This document shows positions 43,054 to 56,265 of a stretch of 64,000 nt of DNA, in pieces. This DNA comes from Xylogone sp. PMI_703. Its lineage: Eukaryota > Ascomycota > Leotiomycetes. The position numbers were made by a program, and so were the translations under genes. The notes below the pieces were generated by a model. It saw nothing but the letters and a program-made list of their open reading frames with translations. It did no database searches and had not been told where the DNA came from. The stretch covers positions 186,001 to 250,000 of the forward strand of contig JAJTUQ010000015.1 of NCBI GenBank assembly GCA_021399445.1, read 5' to 3'. Within the stretch, counting starts at the first letter, position 1; every line of letters starts with the position of its first letter.

Positions 43054-46000
43054 AGTACCTATGACTGACTGACTGCTGGTCCTGATTTGATTGCTGGCTC
43101 GGAACGTGATGATTTTTGTGCATTTTTATTAGGCCGAAGAGGACCAGATCTTGAGTATTGGCTCTGAAGCTTAGATTCATATCAGAATTTATTACGCAAG
43201 ATGATCTTTAAGCATTAGCTTCTATAAAAACCATATGGTCATACTAGACGTAAGCAGGAGATATAAGTCAGCATATCTGTAGAGCACAAAGAACTTGGCT
43301 CAAGAGCATGTCCAGCTTATGACCAAGATAAAGACGATATTTCATCACTCCCATACGCCAACGAAAGCTCGAGATGATCAAAACATGCACTAATCTCTGC
43401 TCTATTGTTCGTCATATATAGTTTCCATCGATGTTAAATGAACTGCTGCACTAAGCAATACTAGCAAGCGGGCTACTAGCTTTACCAGAGATCAGGCATT
43501 TTAGAAACAGATTCTACAATCCAGTTGAATTAAAAGTTTAATCGTACTTAAATTGTCCTATGAGTATGTGTCGTCTTCGAGAGCGCTTGCGCCATTACCG
43601 AATAGGCCTCGGAGGCGGATCAAACGCCAGATCCAAAGGATAGTCTCAGCCGCCCGGCTAGTAATTACCGTCATGCTTTAATTAATGTCAAATCACTCAT
43701 TGCCGATTTGGACTATTCGTCGGGATCGTAACCTAAGTGATGGGGATTTAACAATCCTGGTTCATTTAGCAATCCAAGATCTAAGTGGGAGCCTTCTGGC
43801 TCTGCGACAAAATAACGGCAGTATAGCCATTCTATTGCCATGCTACAGTGAGATATTACGCGTAATCAACTAATAAATTGATTTATTCATTGATAATAAT
43901 AAAAAATTACAATCCAGCCTGTTCCATATAGACGTAATATTCCGCTGACGCCAATCGCATCAAGCAATGTTAGAGTCGACAAGATATAAGCTCTCCGAAA
44001 CATCTCTGGAAATTTTCAACGATCCTTAGCGGCTGAGTAAGGGTTGGACTTGATTCTTTGGCACCTACCCTTATTCACGGATGAGCCATGGTATTAGTGT
44101 GGGGTGAGTGTGAGGAAGGGTAGTCAGCAGAACTATATACAGTTACGTACAGTACGTACTTAAGATAGCGATGAAGCTCAAAATCTTCGGCAATTTCCTG
44201 TAGCACCTAACCTGTGTGAGGCTGAATATAGGTAAACACAAGCAGCGAGAAATTGAGAGTTCTCCTTTTGTTCTAATAGCCCTACCTCTAGGAATTAGTG
44301 CTGCAAGAGATTTGATCTGCATCCCGGAACCGGATATACCGTACAGAGTGAACACCTATCAGACGAACCGATACACTCTTTTGCCTGTAGCTCTGGATAG
44401 CCAGACAATCAAAGTGGCCGTACCACGATGAGGTACTTCTCCTGTATCCCTGAGATTGCCGGCTTCGGAGAAGTCACAAGGCAAGAGTTTCTAAGAGTTG
44501 AAGCTTCGATCACGCTGCAAGTAGAACCTATCTCCATATTTTGCCTCTCCAACGCCTGCCATGCCGGTATTTTGTTTCTAGATGGAAGCAACGAGCAATC
44601 TCCTTAAATTTCTATATTTAGAGAGTTACATCTAGATTCCCAAGAAGACCAAGATGGCCATCACTCAATCTATCATCGGTTGGTTTTACGTATCGGCTCG
44701 ATAACTAATATGGATAATCAACATTTTACCCACGACCTCCCTCGGTATCACAGTAAAGCCCTCTCCATTGGTAACTGACCGTATAGGAGCGCATACCGAA
44801 ATCAAAACGTCTGGGGGTGAGACTTTTAGGCTACGTAGTTCAAAACCGCCCAGAGCACCTAGGAGCCGACAACTGGGTATTCGCTCGCTCGCTCGACGTA
44901 GGGTGCCCTAATACACCATGACAACTGCCACCACTAAGGTCCAACTACCGTTGACGCGGAATATGAGATGCAACTTGGTTCCTTTTCAGTTTTCTGGGGT
45001 TGCGGGGGAAAGTTATACGGTATAGAAATGAGATTTAATCCACTACGTAAGAAGTGTGATGATTCGTCATATCGGTCGATCAACACAAAAAGAACATAGC
45101 ACATCTGTATACCAGGTACAGTCGAAGCTCCCAAGCCCTACGACTTGGATACCGTCCTCGTCATCTTTTGCACGACAGACACAGTTGAATCGGTTTCAGA
45201 AATATGAATGTGATTTTTGTAGTCTACGAACAAGTACTATATACTTGTAGGTTAGATGGCATGAAACAATACAACACTGCCAAAAAGCTAGCATCTCATA
45301 CCCAGCAAGTCGGTCTGTCAGCGCTCTCGATTGCCGCTCCGCCGTAGATTTGAGAAAATCGATTCCGTAACAGATTTCGCATGAATAATGAGGCATTGAC
45401 GGGGAAGTCTGTGATGAGGTACTTAGGTGATCCAGATTTCGCGGTGTATAGAAAACTGCATAGGAGGAATGCCTTTACCGCATGGTGCGTTGCCACAATC
45501 GACGGCAAGCACGGTGCCGAGCTGGACGTTGGATGATGTTCGTTTCCGCCGTACACGGCTGTTCCAGTAATGAAGTCCTGCTCTGCATCGCAGTGAGTAT
45601 CATTGCCGCTTCTACTATTTTTATCATTTCTGCAATATCGTTGACTTGCGTAGTGGTTTCCTTGCCATCCTCCATTTCGGCGGCCCTCTTGTTGCTACGC
45701 GGCTGTTAACACATACAGGACTCCTCCGTACTCCGGATCAAGTTTATCAATTGACCGGAATGTGCCCTTGGAGTAGATATGGTAGTACCCTGGTCGATTT
45801 AGATGTCATCTTTTGAGTAATCATCATTGATCATCACGAAGCGGTGGACAAGAAATGTTGGAGAAAGGGTGGCAAATATTCCAGAGTAGCTCATTCTAGA
45901 ACTGGATGACACATCTTACAATACTCGCCAATTCCCGAGGGGCCGAAACAGTTTCCTGATTAGCTAGAAAGTAACCTCAGAGAGCACTGTGGAATGCCCA

Positions 46001-47020
46001 ATTGTTGCTTGTTATCGAGCCCTGGATGCTCATCGTCACGGTAACATACTTGGAGTACCAAGGCTGATACGGAGGGGACCGTAGAGTCTAGATGCAGTCT
46101 AGAAGGTACCCAATCAATCAGAAAACAACATTCGACAGGGAGGTAAGAATGGCTTCTTGCTATAACTACTATGGCTATTACATTTCTATATCGTGGGGCG
46201 CAGAGCTTTTACCATATGTATGTATGTATGTTAATATAAGCCCCATCTAGGTAACTGTGAGTGGCTGATATTATGGAACGAGACTGAGTAGTTAAACAAG
46301 ACTGGTACGTCGGAAGTGAACTAAACAGCTTTCTTCCCACGTAGATCATCAGCTAAGGACCACTACTGCCAAGGCATATTGAAGTTTAGCAGGGAATAGG
46401 GAGCTGGTTCGGTTTAATAAGACTAAGTAATAGAAGATAGTTTTAACGTGAGATCTCCTTCACCGCCAAGAGACCCAGGGCGTAAATGTGTGTTTACAAT
46501 CGGTAGTTACAGTATTAGCGAAGATAATTTAAAATTAGATAAGAGTATAGATAACAACGAGTTACATGGTACCTATTAATAGATTAGATGCAAATAAAAT
46601 ATTAATAGGTGAGAGAAGTGAGCGCTTTATGGATTGTATTAGATCTTGCTATTCGAGACTACAAATAGTAATATTAATAGAATAGCAATATTTCGAAATT
46701 CAGTTATTCAGGTTTCTTTCTCAATTTCTAGCCGGACGATGATATCATGTAGAAACTTTTATAATTCTATTACATTGCTTTTTGTATCCACCAAATATTC
46801 TTCTGCTTTTCTGCTTACGTCAAATCAACCTAGTCTCTAAGTCATTGGAGTCAAATTTCACCACTGACCATATTTATATTTTTTAATCTACGGGTCACAC
46901 AGTCAAGGATAACTTCAGTTAGTACCGTATGAAAATTTAAGTACGTTATAAATAACTAGAACTAGAGGTTTTACACAGAACGTAATAAAAAATATCAGCG
47001 TTTATTCATTCACACGCCCA
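43054..47020. other. long gene-free stretch
   Basis: About 4 kb without a supportable gene. ORFs at 43685-43873, 44216-44431, 45056-45250, 45482-45709 (hydrophobic run SIIAASTIFIISAISL) and 46646-46840 are short, isolated and without domains. A (TATG)n-like tract, atgtatgtatgtatg, is at 46216-46230. Confidence 0.5.
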
Positions 47021-48247
47021 ATGGCCCTACAAGCTTCAGGAGGCATCAGTCTAGAAGATATAACTAAAGACAGAAATTTTACTAATGGTAAGTCTTTGTA
47101 TAGTAGATTCAAGATGTTTAACCTAGCGGGGAAGAAAATACGTAGAGCACCAGCTTGAAGTGTACTGAGTTAACATATTTTACTAGCGTTGCCCTCCGGA
47201 GCGATAATATTGAAAGTAGAGAGATATGGTTTCTCAGAATGGGCTACAACGGCCCGGATCTCAATGGCTCTGCATGATGGAACTAAAAGGGACTATTTCC
47301 TTAAGGTACATTGCTATTCACCACACGCTTCACATCACACTAACGTACTACATAGATTGCCTCCGAAGACATTGTTGCAGAAGGAGGGAAAATATTAAAA
47401 GGAGAATTCGAGGGCATGAAGCGGTTATGGGAGACGCTGCCGGATTTTATCCCCAAACCTATAGCCTGCGGCAACTTCAGCGAAAACAACCCAAAATCCC
47501 ATTTCCTACTTTGTGATTTTATCAAGATGACAAATGTTAATCCAGACAAAACCAGATTTTGTCAAAAGCTTGCAAAGCTACACCATGATAGCTCCTCTCC
47601 AGATAAAAGGTTTGGCTTCGACTTTTGCACTTATACTGGTCGAGTTCGACAGTACACGGAATGGGAGAGTAGCTGGGAAACTTTTTTCCGGAAGCAGCTT
47701 GAAGAGATTCTTCTTTTAGATCGCGAATTAGATAGCCCTTGGGTAGAACTAGATACCGTAGCTAAGCGGGTAATCGATAAAGTTATCCCGAAGCTACTCG
47801 GCCCGCTAGAATCGATTGTACCTTGTTTAATCCATGGAGATCTATGGCAGGGAAATGCGGGCGCTTCCGAAGAGACAAAGAATATATATATCTTTGATGG
47901 TGCCGTTTACTACGCTCACAATGAGATGGAAGTTGCTATGTGGACAAGTGAGAGGCATAAAGAGCTTGAAAGCTATTTAGATGAATATTTCAAATTTTAC
48001 CCTCCATCGGAACCCAAGGCTCAACTTGAAGATCGTCTAAAATTATACTCCTTGAAAGGGGACATAATCCATTCTATCTCGCAAAAACTGAAAGATAGGA
48101 ATAGTACGTGCAAGGAGAGGAGAATGTAAGTGACTTTAATTGGCGAGAAGCAACGGCGTAATACTAACCTTTCAAAGTGCATATGAGAAGATGTGTTACT
48201 TAGTCAACAAATACGACCCAACCGGCGAGAGTCCAGATAATTGCTAG
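47021..48247 (+). CDS. fructosamine/ketosamine 3-kinase family protein
   Basis: Four exons, 47021-47087, 47187-47305, 47356-48125 and 48178-48247, give an uninterrupted 341-residue protein. The introns (99, 50, 52 bp) are GTAAGT..CTAG, GTACAT..ATAG and GTAAGT..AAAG in phases 1, 0 and 2. Family landmarks in order: LPSGAIILKV, WATTARISMALHDG, YFLKIASED, GEFEGMKRLWETLPDFIPKP, HFLLCDFI, FCQKLAKLHHDSSSP, FGFDFCTYTG, WESSWETFF, the catalytic-loop motif LIHGDLWQGN (residue ~225) and the metal-binding IFDGAVYYAHNEMEVAMW. The family phosphorylates fructosamine or ribulosamine adducts on glycated proteins, leading to their removal (cytosolic protein repair). A short last exon gives the conserved AYEKMCYLVNKY end. 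No break is visible; this is one of the few intact host genes here. Confidence 0.85.
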
Positions 48248-48687
48248 TATTCGTTATGAAATGGCAATACAGAATCTGGACTTCGTTCATATTTCTCCAT
48301 TTTTATACTTCCGCTAAACGACTGCTTATATCTGCTCATACACGGACTACTGTCCTTACTTTACAGCATGAATACAGTCATTTGCAGGGACCTATGGGTC
48401 TCCCTCGTCTCTAGTACACGTGAACATACGCATACATACATACACACGTATATATATGCGGACGGCTAGACCTGTACGTAGAGTGGTGGCTAGCTAAGTA
48501 TTTCAAATAATTATAAGTCAGTTTCCAGATTCGATTAGTATAAATTACCTCTACAAGATCTTTATTTGAGAAAGAAGGATAATCTTAAGTCTTCTATCAA
48601 TTATATTCACGAAATATGTTTTTTTTCTTTCTTTTGGTTTGATATTGAATATGTCATATAGTATGTGGACATGAGTCTGAGCGAGCC

Positions 48688-48719
<32 letters not shown>

Positions 48720-50860
48720 TTTATATCAAAATGAATTCTCTAAATATTAACTTAAGGATTATAAGGTATACTGTACGCAAAATGATGGATTTTATTTTAT
48801 ACTAACAATAAATTAATAATTTGTTTCACAAAATATAAGTATATTTAGTATAATGCACCCAATTGAAAATAAGGTCAATATTTATTAACCTCAGATTATT
48901 ATATTTTACGAAAATATCTATCCTTTTCTCAAATTAAGATATATTGAGCTACTTGACTGGGTTAATATAAATGATCAATTTAATTATATATCCGACGTAA
49001 ACATTTTAAAATGTACTGTGGTAGGGAAACATGACATACAATTTCCATAGTAATTCCGAGCCGACCTGGTACAAACCAGCGAGGGGTTTTCTTTAGCAAT
49101 CAACAACCTTTTCATACTCTACCAAGGGGAGTGGTTCGTTCTTGTGAAGCCTTGTGTACCTGCTTGAGTTATTTCGTGCGTACTTCGGGATGCGTGACTC
49201 TCATCCTGCATATTTTGGCCCGCGTTACTGTTACGCTCACACAATCGCTCTCACAGTACATGCTCGAATTTCATGGATTATGATTAGAAATGGGTATTTC
49301 GCTTGGATTTCCCTTAAATTAATATACCTTGAACAAATAACAATATGATAATCATTTGTGTCTAACAAGTTAAATCCGAGACCTGCTGCCATACACGGCC
49401 TCCCTTAAGGTATGAAGACATGCTAATCTTAGGATTTATATACGGTTGAGCAGGTTACAGACATCGAAGTTAGATAAGTATCATAGAATTAAATTGAACT
49501 GAATCACTACATTCAACCAAGAGTATAGCGAACCGGTATCTGCCATATATATGAAAGTCTCAAGATCCCGTACTGACCACAACTGTGGTCGAATTTACGG
49601 ATCATATTGAGCTGGGTATTTGCTACTCTATCAACCGTAATGTCTACTACTATACGCCATACATAGCCGAACAGCCCTTATAAAATTGCTTGCCCTGTAG
49701 AACTGAATGCCAACTCTAGTCAACGTAGATTCCTAGCAACAAGCCAATTCCCGTATGTTGCTCTTTTATATTCCCACTTACGTCGTGCGCTACCAAGAAT
49801 TACATCTCGAGTGAACCAAGCTTCCTTCTAGTTACGCTAAAATGGTAATCTGAATGTCTGAATGCCAGCCACCACCTCTTGCACTGTAAGGAGCTTGCGC
49901 TTTACGCTACGGTGCCTCTCAGGGTTCAGGGTTGCAGGTCTCCGCTAGATCTCCGCTAGAAAACAAGTGTAAGCTGCCCTACATACCCCGGTTTTAGTCA
50001 CTGCAACGCCGCCCTCACTAGCGTGAGTATCAAATAATAGAATCTCCGTGACATACTAATCTTATGTATTACAGCACTGCGAGCCTCTTGCGCTACCGTT
50101 CGCCCCTTAGCCTGTGGCGTCACTTATGCAAATGCCAAGCTGATTGAATTGTGCATGTTAATTGCTTCCAGAAGCTAGCTTAGATAGCCGAAGCCGATGG
50201 GCCAATGGCAGTCTAGTTCCACAGGGTTATGCATAATATGCATAAGCGGTGTCATTTCCACCAGCCAAGGGATACGGGATCTGGCGATGTCATAATTATT
50301 CTATGGATCAGGTGGTAGGGAGGCTCGGGAGGCAATTGCTGATCGGTTAGGTCAGCTTGCAACCTCTCCTCCGAAGCGAGGCTGAACATACTGTACGTCC
50401 AGGCGAGCGGATTCTCATCTTGAGCTAAGCCATAGCCATCTGGCGCTGCCTATCTGCCTAGCTTGATTCTCGAAGGCGTCCTCGGTGTCAGCATGTTACT
50501 GACAGTCTGGCGTGGGGTTTGGCGGCTGACAAAATCTGTCATCCACAGCGGGAGGTGATGACAGCAATTCGCATAAAACATGGGTTGACCATCGTCACTG
50601 CGCCCGGTTTGGTGCATTGGTCGCCTGGTATTCCGTATACAGTAAATATATTGCATGCGCCGACTGCTCAGACATGGCACCTCGGCCTTATCGTCGGAAC
50701 TCGTGAATGATTCCCTGCAATGCTATCCCCCCACAACATTTTTATAAGGCACGTGCTGCGGGGCTCGTGTCGCGTCAACAACCCAGGCGTGGTAGTCCTC
50801 GGGTTAGCTGCGGAAGGCTGGTTAAGTCGGGTACTGCGTACAGGTAGGTGAATTAAAATT
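48248..50860. other. intergenic, AT-rich with poly(A) tract
   Basis: No supported gene. It contains a run of 28 A (48688-48715), a very AT-rich block 48720-49010, and a degenerate (CATA)n/(CACA)n tract at 48425-48460. A 63-codon plus ORF at 50519-50710 is protein-like in parts but has no domain. Several sub-regions (49800-50450) have codon-free mixed composition. Confidence 0.45.
48688..48715 (+). repeat. A28 homopolymer
   Basis: Uninterrupted run of 28 adenines. It could be the tail of an old retroposed sequence, but I see no recognisable body upstream and no target duplication. Confidence 0.8.
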
Positions 50861-50861
50861 T

Positions 50862-51274
50862 ACCAAAGATAAAAAATAAAAATCCTTTTTATTAGGAACT
50901 TTAATGAATTCAAGCTTAATATATTGTTAACATTTACAGTATTCGAAAGAATGCAGTAAATTCTAGTTTCTTTTACTTAATCCTTACCGGCATTACTATA
51001 TCTTATCTATATGGTGTATATAGACATTAATAATATCTTTTTGGTAAATTAATAAATTTTTAACCGAGTCGCTATGGCAAACAATTTAACAAGATTTAAT
51101 ATTAAATCTAGTAATAATAATTTACTTAATCCTTTTTATGTAACCGGATTTTGTGACACTGAAAGTTCTTTCATCATTTCTGTAACCAGAAGACCTAAGT
51201 CTAAAACAGGATGAGGTATCTATCCTCTTTTTAAAATAGAATTACATCAAAGAGATTTAGATTTACTTAAATGG
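50862..51274 (+). pseudogene. NUMT: mitochondrial LAGLIDADG intron-ORF fragment
   Basis: AT-rich block with mitochondrial character. From ATG 51074, 67 codons read as the start of a LAGLIDADG homing endonuclease: Asn-rich leader, NPFYVTGFCDTESSFIISV (first LAGLIDADG helix, with family-typical ...GFxDxExSF), then RRPKSKTG-W-GIYPLFKIEL and HQRDLDLLKW. The W between G and G is TGA (51212-51214), which is Trp in fungal mitochondria and a stop in the nucleus. Homology ends abruptly at about 51274 and nuclear-type sequence follows. So a piece of a mitochondrial group I intron ORF with some upstream sequence was inserted in the nucleus. The left boundary (about 50862) is estimated from composition only. 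Confidence 0.8.
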
Positions 51275-51374
51275 TCTCATGGAGTCAAACTACGGGGTGG
51301 CATGTTTGCAGGCAACCATTCGAGTCTACTACAGTACGTTATTATTGTTTGTTATACAATGCTACCTTTGTATG

Positions 51375-51699
51375 TGTCACAACCCTACAAGGATGATGTC
51401 AGGCCTAAGGCTCGGTAGCGGATGCTACACAGAGAACCTGACATGTTCGTGAATCACGTGACGAGGGATCACGTGACGGACCTGGAGGACCTGGGGAGGT
51501 CCAAGGGGCCCAACGTATTTCATTATCTATATAAGCCTGACAGTTTCTTAGATAGGAGCCTCGTGCTCAACTTAGGTAACAGTTTCAATATAAGCTCTTA
51601 ACTTATTAAGTCCTTATTAGTTACCTCTTGCTGTGTCCCAGTATTCCTCCATCCTTGAGTACTGTTGTACTCACCCCAAATTCTTGCAGGAACGTTACA
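51375..51699. mobile_element. solo LTR with GTATG target duplication
   Basis: 325 bp starting TGTCACAACC and ending AACGTTACA (TGT...ACA ends), flanked by GTATG at 51370-51374 and 51700-51704. Inside are two CACGTGACG-type words (about 51457 and 51471) and a TATATAAGCC promoter-like box near 51529. No internal retrotransposon coding is nearby, so this is a solo LTR of a Gypsy/Copia-type element. It lies 100 bp right of the NUMT. Confidence 0.8.
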
Positions 51700-51704
51700 G
51701 TATG

Positions 51705-52474
51705 TAGCAATCGTCTTGGCCAGTTCTTTTTTTTTTTTCCCCTTCCCCCCCCCCCTTTTTTTTTCCTTTTTTTTGTTTTTTTGAAAACGGTCTTCTTGTC
51801 ACCATCTTGCTTTTACTTTTTACCTCTCGGCCTTCGCACACATACACCAGACCACCCCTAAACTTGCCGCTCATACAAATAGCTTTCCATACATCTACCT
51901 TTTTTTCTTTCTTTTTTCTCTTTGGATTTCTCCTTGTTGTGTTTCGCCTTCTAAATATATAGGCTCTTGTTCAGGACCTCTGCTACTTTGACTTGACGGT
52001 TGACTTTATGGTCAACCTACTTTGAGAATCTCTGTCAATTTCACAGGTTTCTACGTCGTTCTCTTGGGCAACTAAGTGTAGGCCGGGTAAGTATCCAACT
52101 GCTTCGACTGGTAAATTCCCTGGTTTTTTACTTCCGATGGGACTAGTACCGCACCTCCTTCGTCTAGATGTGAGAAGGCTGAAAGATGTGGTATCGTAAT
52201 CGACTATTCTAATAATGAGTAACCTCTCAGAGCGGAGTGGAACTTAGCCAGCGAGGCCGGATACTCGTCTTCCAGTGCGAACCCGGTGTTGTGTCAGTAC
52301 TAGATGCCCAGCCTGTAAAGCTAATATTCTGAGAAATATAGTGTGCTCAAAAGGATTATCTGGGTCAATGACTCGATTATCTTAGGAGTGCGCTTTTTCA
52401 CAATGCTCATAACGGCTTGTCGGTACTCCGTATAGCTTTGTCAATAGCTGAAACCTATGGCTCTGTGTAGTGGG
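51705..52474. other. intergenic with T/C homopolymer tracts
   Basis: Contains a pyrimidine tract 51727-51782 (T12, C, C13, T9 and further T runs) and another T/C-rich stretch at 51898-51925. Nothing coding is supported. Confidence 0.55.
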
Positions 52475-53188
52475 TTAAAAATTCTTCAGGCGATTGTTGC
52501 CGGTTCTGCGGGGTAAATACCAAGCTCTCCTACAAAGAGGACTAAAGCGCGAGGTCCTGTGCTGCCGTCTGTAGAAATATTCATCCAGATCATCGCAAGG
52601 AACCAGAATGTGTTCCGTCAGTAAAGTAAAGGCCGCTGAGTCTTCAATGTCTAGAGTCTTGGTCGCAGCATACACGAAGTCCATGCAAATCTTGATCTCC
52701 CGATAGTCCCAGTGCGGATAGCTCTTATAAATCGACACTGTATGCATGTGTTATGTTACCAAAAATGCACTAAGATAATATAAAAGTAGGTTATAGGTTT
52801 GATGACAATTTTGACGACTCTTCTTATGCTCTGAATCTTAGAACAGGCGAGAAAATGCATTGACACCTAACTTTTCCATCCAGCATCTCAGATGTTGTGA
52901 TGTAGACTGTAATGTCTCTTCACACTGTCGAGAGACGTTGGTATCCTCAAATATTCGCAGTGCTGCTTCCTGGAGTGTGCAGACTAGCAGGCTTCCGTCC
53001 TCCCTTCCGCCCCTGAGTAACTGGTAGTTCCTGAATCTTCTGAGTACTGCGATGACGGACGGCTTTCTTGAGATTGCGCTGGCATGGCAAGTATCGTGAG
53101 AGTTCTTGCCCCGAAATTTCACGCTGATGCTACCTGTAGAATAACAACTATGATACTTTTGAAGACAGACAACCGGGTCACAAGCCAT
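52475..53188 (-). CDS. possible two-exon hypothetical gene
   Basis: Two minus-strand readings, 53188-52838 (116 codons) and 52747-52475 (90 codons), lie in order with about 90 bp between them. The first contains SRKPSVIAVLRRFRNYQLLRGG and LQEAALRIFEDTNVSRQCEE; the second HWDYREIKICMDFVYAATKT and LLTEHILVPCDDLDEYFYRR. Composition is protein-like (balanced hydrophobics, helical), but I recognise no family and found no clean GT-AG intron joining them in frame. This may be a decayed or divergent gene. Confidence 0.25.
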
Positions 53189-54531
53189 AACAACGTCCGA
53201 TTTTGGTAGCTGTGGAATAACGGCTTGATGAGAATTTTCATTTATTATACTCGCGAGTTGCTAACAATACCGCTAGCATAGGACTATGGCTATGTGACGG
53301 ACTTTGAGATATCAAAAGTGATGGAAACCTGGCCGGTGATCTTTGGCATACACCTTTCTTTGCTCGGTACGCATGAACATCGGCTTCCTCTAAGGGTAAT
53401 ATGTAAGCTTTTCTAGGTCTGTGGTATAGCACGGTTAGATCATTAGCCTGTGATCTCGTAGGCTGAGTCTAGAAGGGTAAATACCAGCGTTTTACCACCT
53501 CTCGTGGTCCGGATCACAATCAATGGAGCCTGTTGACCCAGCGCCGTAGACACGGTTTCCTTGTGCTGAGCGGTACAAAATTCAGCGCTGTCTTACTGAA
53601 TGATCATTCGGCAGTAATTAGTATATAAAAAGTTCCCTCATCACCCATGTTGAGGTTAGCATTAGTCAAAGTAGCACAATACTTATTGCATGTGAATATA
53701 GTGGCTGAATTGCATGGATTTTCGATATCTAGTATCATGTATAATCATACTCGTATGTTTAGTTAATTTCAAATCTTGAAGTGTTCCACTCGCTTCGTTA
53801 TTACTACGTAGGACGGAAATGTGTCCACACTTCCTGCTTAAGAGTTTTCAATGCAGAACATCACCCTCGTAGACTTAACCGACCATTTAGCTTTGGAAAT
53901 CGCTGTGATCACAACGCATAATATAGATATAGTTACAGCAGCTGGTTCCTGACTAGAGAGCCATGTTTAATCTATAAAGCGAGAGGCGAATGTTGATGAT
54001 GTTGAAGCCATAAGTCACGATTTCTAGTACTAACCGCTTTTCAGGGCAAGAAATCGACATCGACAGCATTGACCACCTAACACATTCCAGTTCTGAACCA
54101 TTCTGGCCGTAATCCGTTCTCTTAAGTACTATAAACTGGAATATTAGGACCTGTGCGGTAAGCCAATTCGAGGATTCGTATGACATGTCGAATCCTGTAG
54201 CTAAGACGATAGAAGAGTGCCTTGAGCCGTAGTTACGTTTTTACCCTTCGAGAGAGTGCTACCGTACAATTTAAAAAGCGAACGTGATTTCAGAACTTTT
54301 AACGGGCTGTCTACGATGACGTACGACCGTCTAGTGCTTAAAGATCTTTACAAAGGGCAAGGAAGATATATTGTCCTTATGCACTGAGGTCTGAGGGCAA
54401 TTATCTGTTGTATAGTCCGTCGTGATAATTTCTGCATGATTTGAATCTTGGTTGGAGAATTCCGTTCCGTTTTAACGGAAGAGTATACTGGCTATCTATT
54501 TCGCACATATGGGTAGAATCCTAACCAGCGG
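53189..54531. other. intergenic, no supported gene
   Basis: Short overlapping ORFs only (53238-53432 and 53953-54186, both minus), without domains or splice partners. Confidence 0.45.
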
Positions 54532-54738
54532 CTACGAACTATCATCACTCGCAGACGAGCTTGATGGTGTCAAATACAAGCATCCACAATGGCCTTCCTC
54601 CTCTTGAGGATCATCTTCCCATATAGTTCCTCCAAACGGACAGTGATATGGATCAGGAATATCTTCCCGGCATTTTGTAACGTTATCTTTGATTTCACAT
54701 CCACACTGGGACCATTTGATGGTTATTATTCTGCACAT
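54532..54738 (-). CDS. small Cys-rich protein (hypothetical)
   Basis: 68 codons from ATG 54738: MCRIITIKWSQCGCEIKD, then a second Cys group (TKCREDI...PYHCPFGG), an acidic DDPQEEEGHCGC and a Ser-rich end. Eight cysteines in 68 residues and paired C-x-C spacing suggest a small metal-binding or disulphide protein. There is no signal peptide, so it is not an obvious secreted effector. I know no named family. It may be the terminal exon of a longer minus-strand gene. Confidence 0.3.
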   Translation of the reverse strand: MCRIITIKWSQCGCEIKDNVTKCREDIPDPYHCPFGGTIWEDDPQEEEGHCGCLYLTPSSSSASDDSS

Positions 54739-56265
54739 AATATCTTCAATTTCGGTTTTTCTTATTTCAGAGTTAGAAGTGACTTCACATATGGGTCCGA
54801 AGACTTCAAGACTTGCAAGTGTAGCTGGAAGATGGTTATCAAAGATGAGATTGCACTAATCTCACTGTCAGATGTGACTTGTAAGTATGTTAGTGAATGA
54901 TCTATCATCTGTGCGGCGGAGGATTCTTACAAGATTAATAGTTATTACTTGGCTTATTTTGCACATATGATATTTATTTGAGATTTTATCTATTTATATA
55001 TACGAGAGCTACTATGAGCATCGAGCCGTCTTCGTCTAAGCCATGTCGGTCTGTCTCCAGAGCCTCAGGTGTGGCGATGAGATTATCGTCGGGCGCGCCA
55101 ACATTCTACAACACTAGGTTATCCTAGTTAATAGCTATTGGGTGCGTGGTTACCAAATTAAGAGCTTTAAAACGCACAATTATGCGATAATTAAGCCCCG
55201 GCTCCAAATTGTGGATTATCGGAATCTATATCTCGCGGTGTATACTACGAACTGTCATTTAAATTAACGAGACTTAAGTACCTTCCAGGGATATGCGTAT
55301 TATTGGATTCTCTATTGATTCCGGAATGAAGTGATGCGGAGCCTCTATTCGTATTTCACTGTATTAGTATTTGTGAGAAATGTTGTATTCCAGGGTATTC
55401 CCATCAGCACGTACAGGAATGAAGGGATATGGGCGCAACAAACAAAATTCGAAACTCTGATATAGTATTTTTATATTTCTGCGAGGGTCTACCTGCCTGA
55501 GAGAAAATTAAGGCTTTCGAACTCATGGAATGTGCTTGGAGACCCGGCAGGATTCTACAAGTGTTATAGCCTTGAAGCAAGTGTTGGTACCCAAAGCAGC
55601 TGCTAGAGGCACTGAGCGAATGGTTCTGTTTAAGGACATCGAGCATAATGCTACTCCGTAATCGATCAAGGCAAACTTTTAGCTAGGCGGGGCAACGTGG
55701 TGTGTCTTTGCGCCGAGTTTTCAGTGAGTAGACAGGATGCACTACTTCGACTGCTCTCTAAATGTTGCTTTTACGAAAGCTCTTCGCGAGACGTAATTGC
55801 CACTACCGTTGCAATGGCTTGGCTACTCATCAGTTACACTGCATCTTAAGCTCTATAGTAAAATATACCCTAAATCTAAGTTTCTTATCGGGCACAGCGA
55901 ACGAGCAGTGCTGCCCTACTAGGGGAACTGAAAGGTTAACCACTGCCTCAACAGTTGTCACATACGCGACGCTGGTCGCAGGAGCGGCCGCCAACAATGA
56001 TGGTATGATAGGCGCCCGGCTGATACGTACAGTACAAGCCGCACTCTCTTAGGATCCCATAGTCCAAAAAATAGCGGTATGGATTACAGTATCCATTCGC
56101 ACTGTTGCAATACCTGGTTTGTGACACACTTGCTCTCAACCAATATCGCGGTCTGGGAATGCCTCTGAACGCCTCGCTGCAGGATCAGAGTCTCCCGGTT
56201 CCGTAGGAAAGTATTATGTGTGCACTAGTAAACCCAAAACATTCAAGCACCTATCCAACAATCAT
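54739..56265. other. intergenic, no supported gene
   Basis: Mixed composition with stop-dense frames. ORFs at 55404-55646 (minus) and 55762-56052 (plus) show no domain. Confidence 0.45.

Noticed and set aside
45482..45709. ORF with one strong hydrophobic segment, considered as small membrane or secreted protein
   Set aside because: No start context, no second feature, and an overlapping antisense ORF of equal length.
48720..49010. AT-rich block considered as a second NUMT
   Set aside because: No mitochondrial coding or rRNA motif visible; AT content alone is not enough, and RIP could explain it.
53400..53500. possible tRNA-like sequence (ATTAGCCTGTGATCTC)
   Set aside because: No cloverleaf could be folded and no B box at the right distance.
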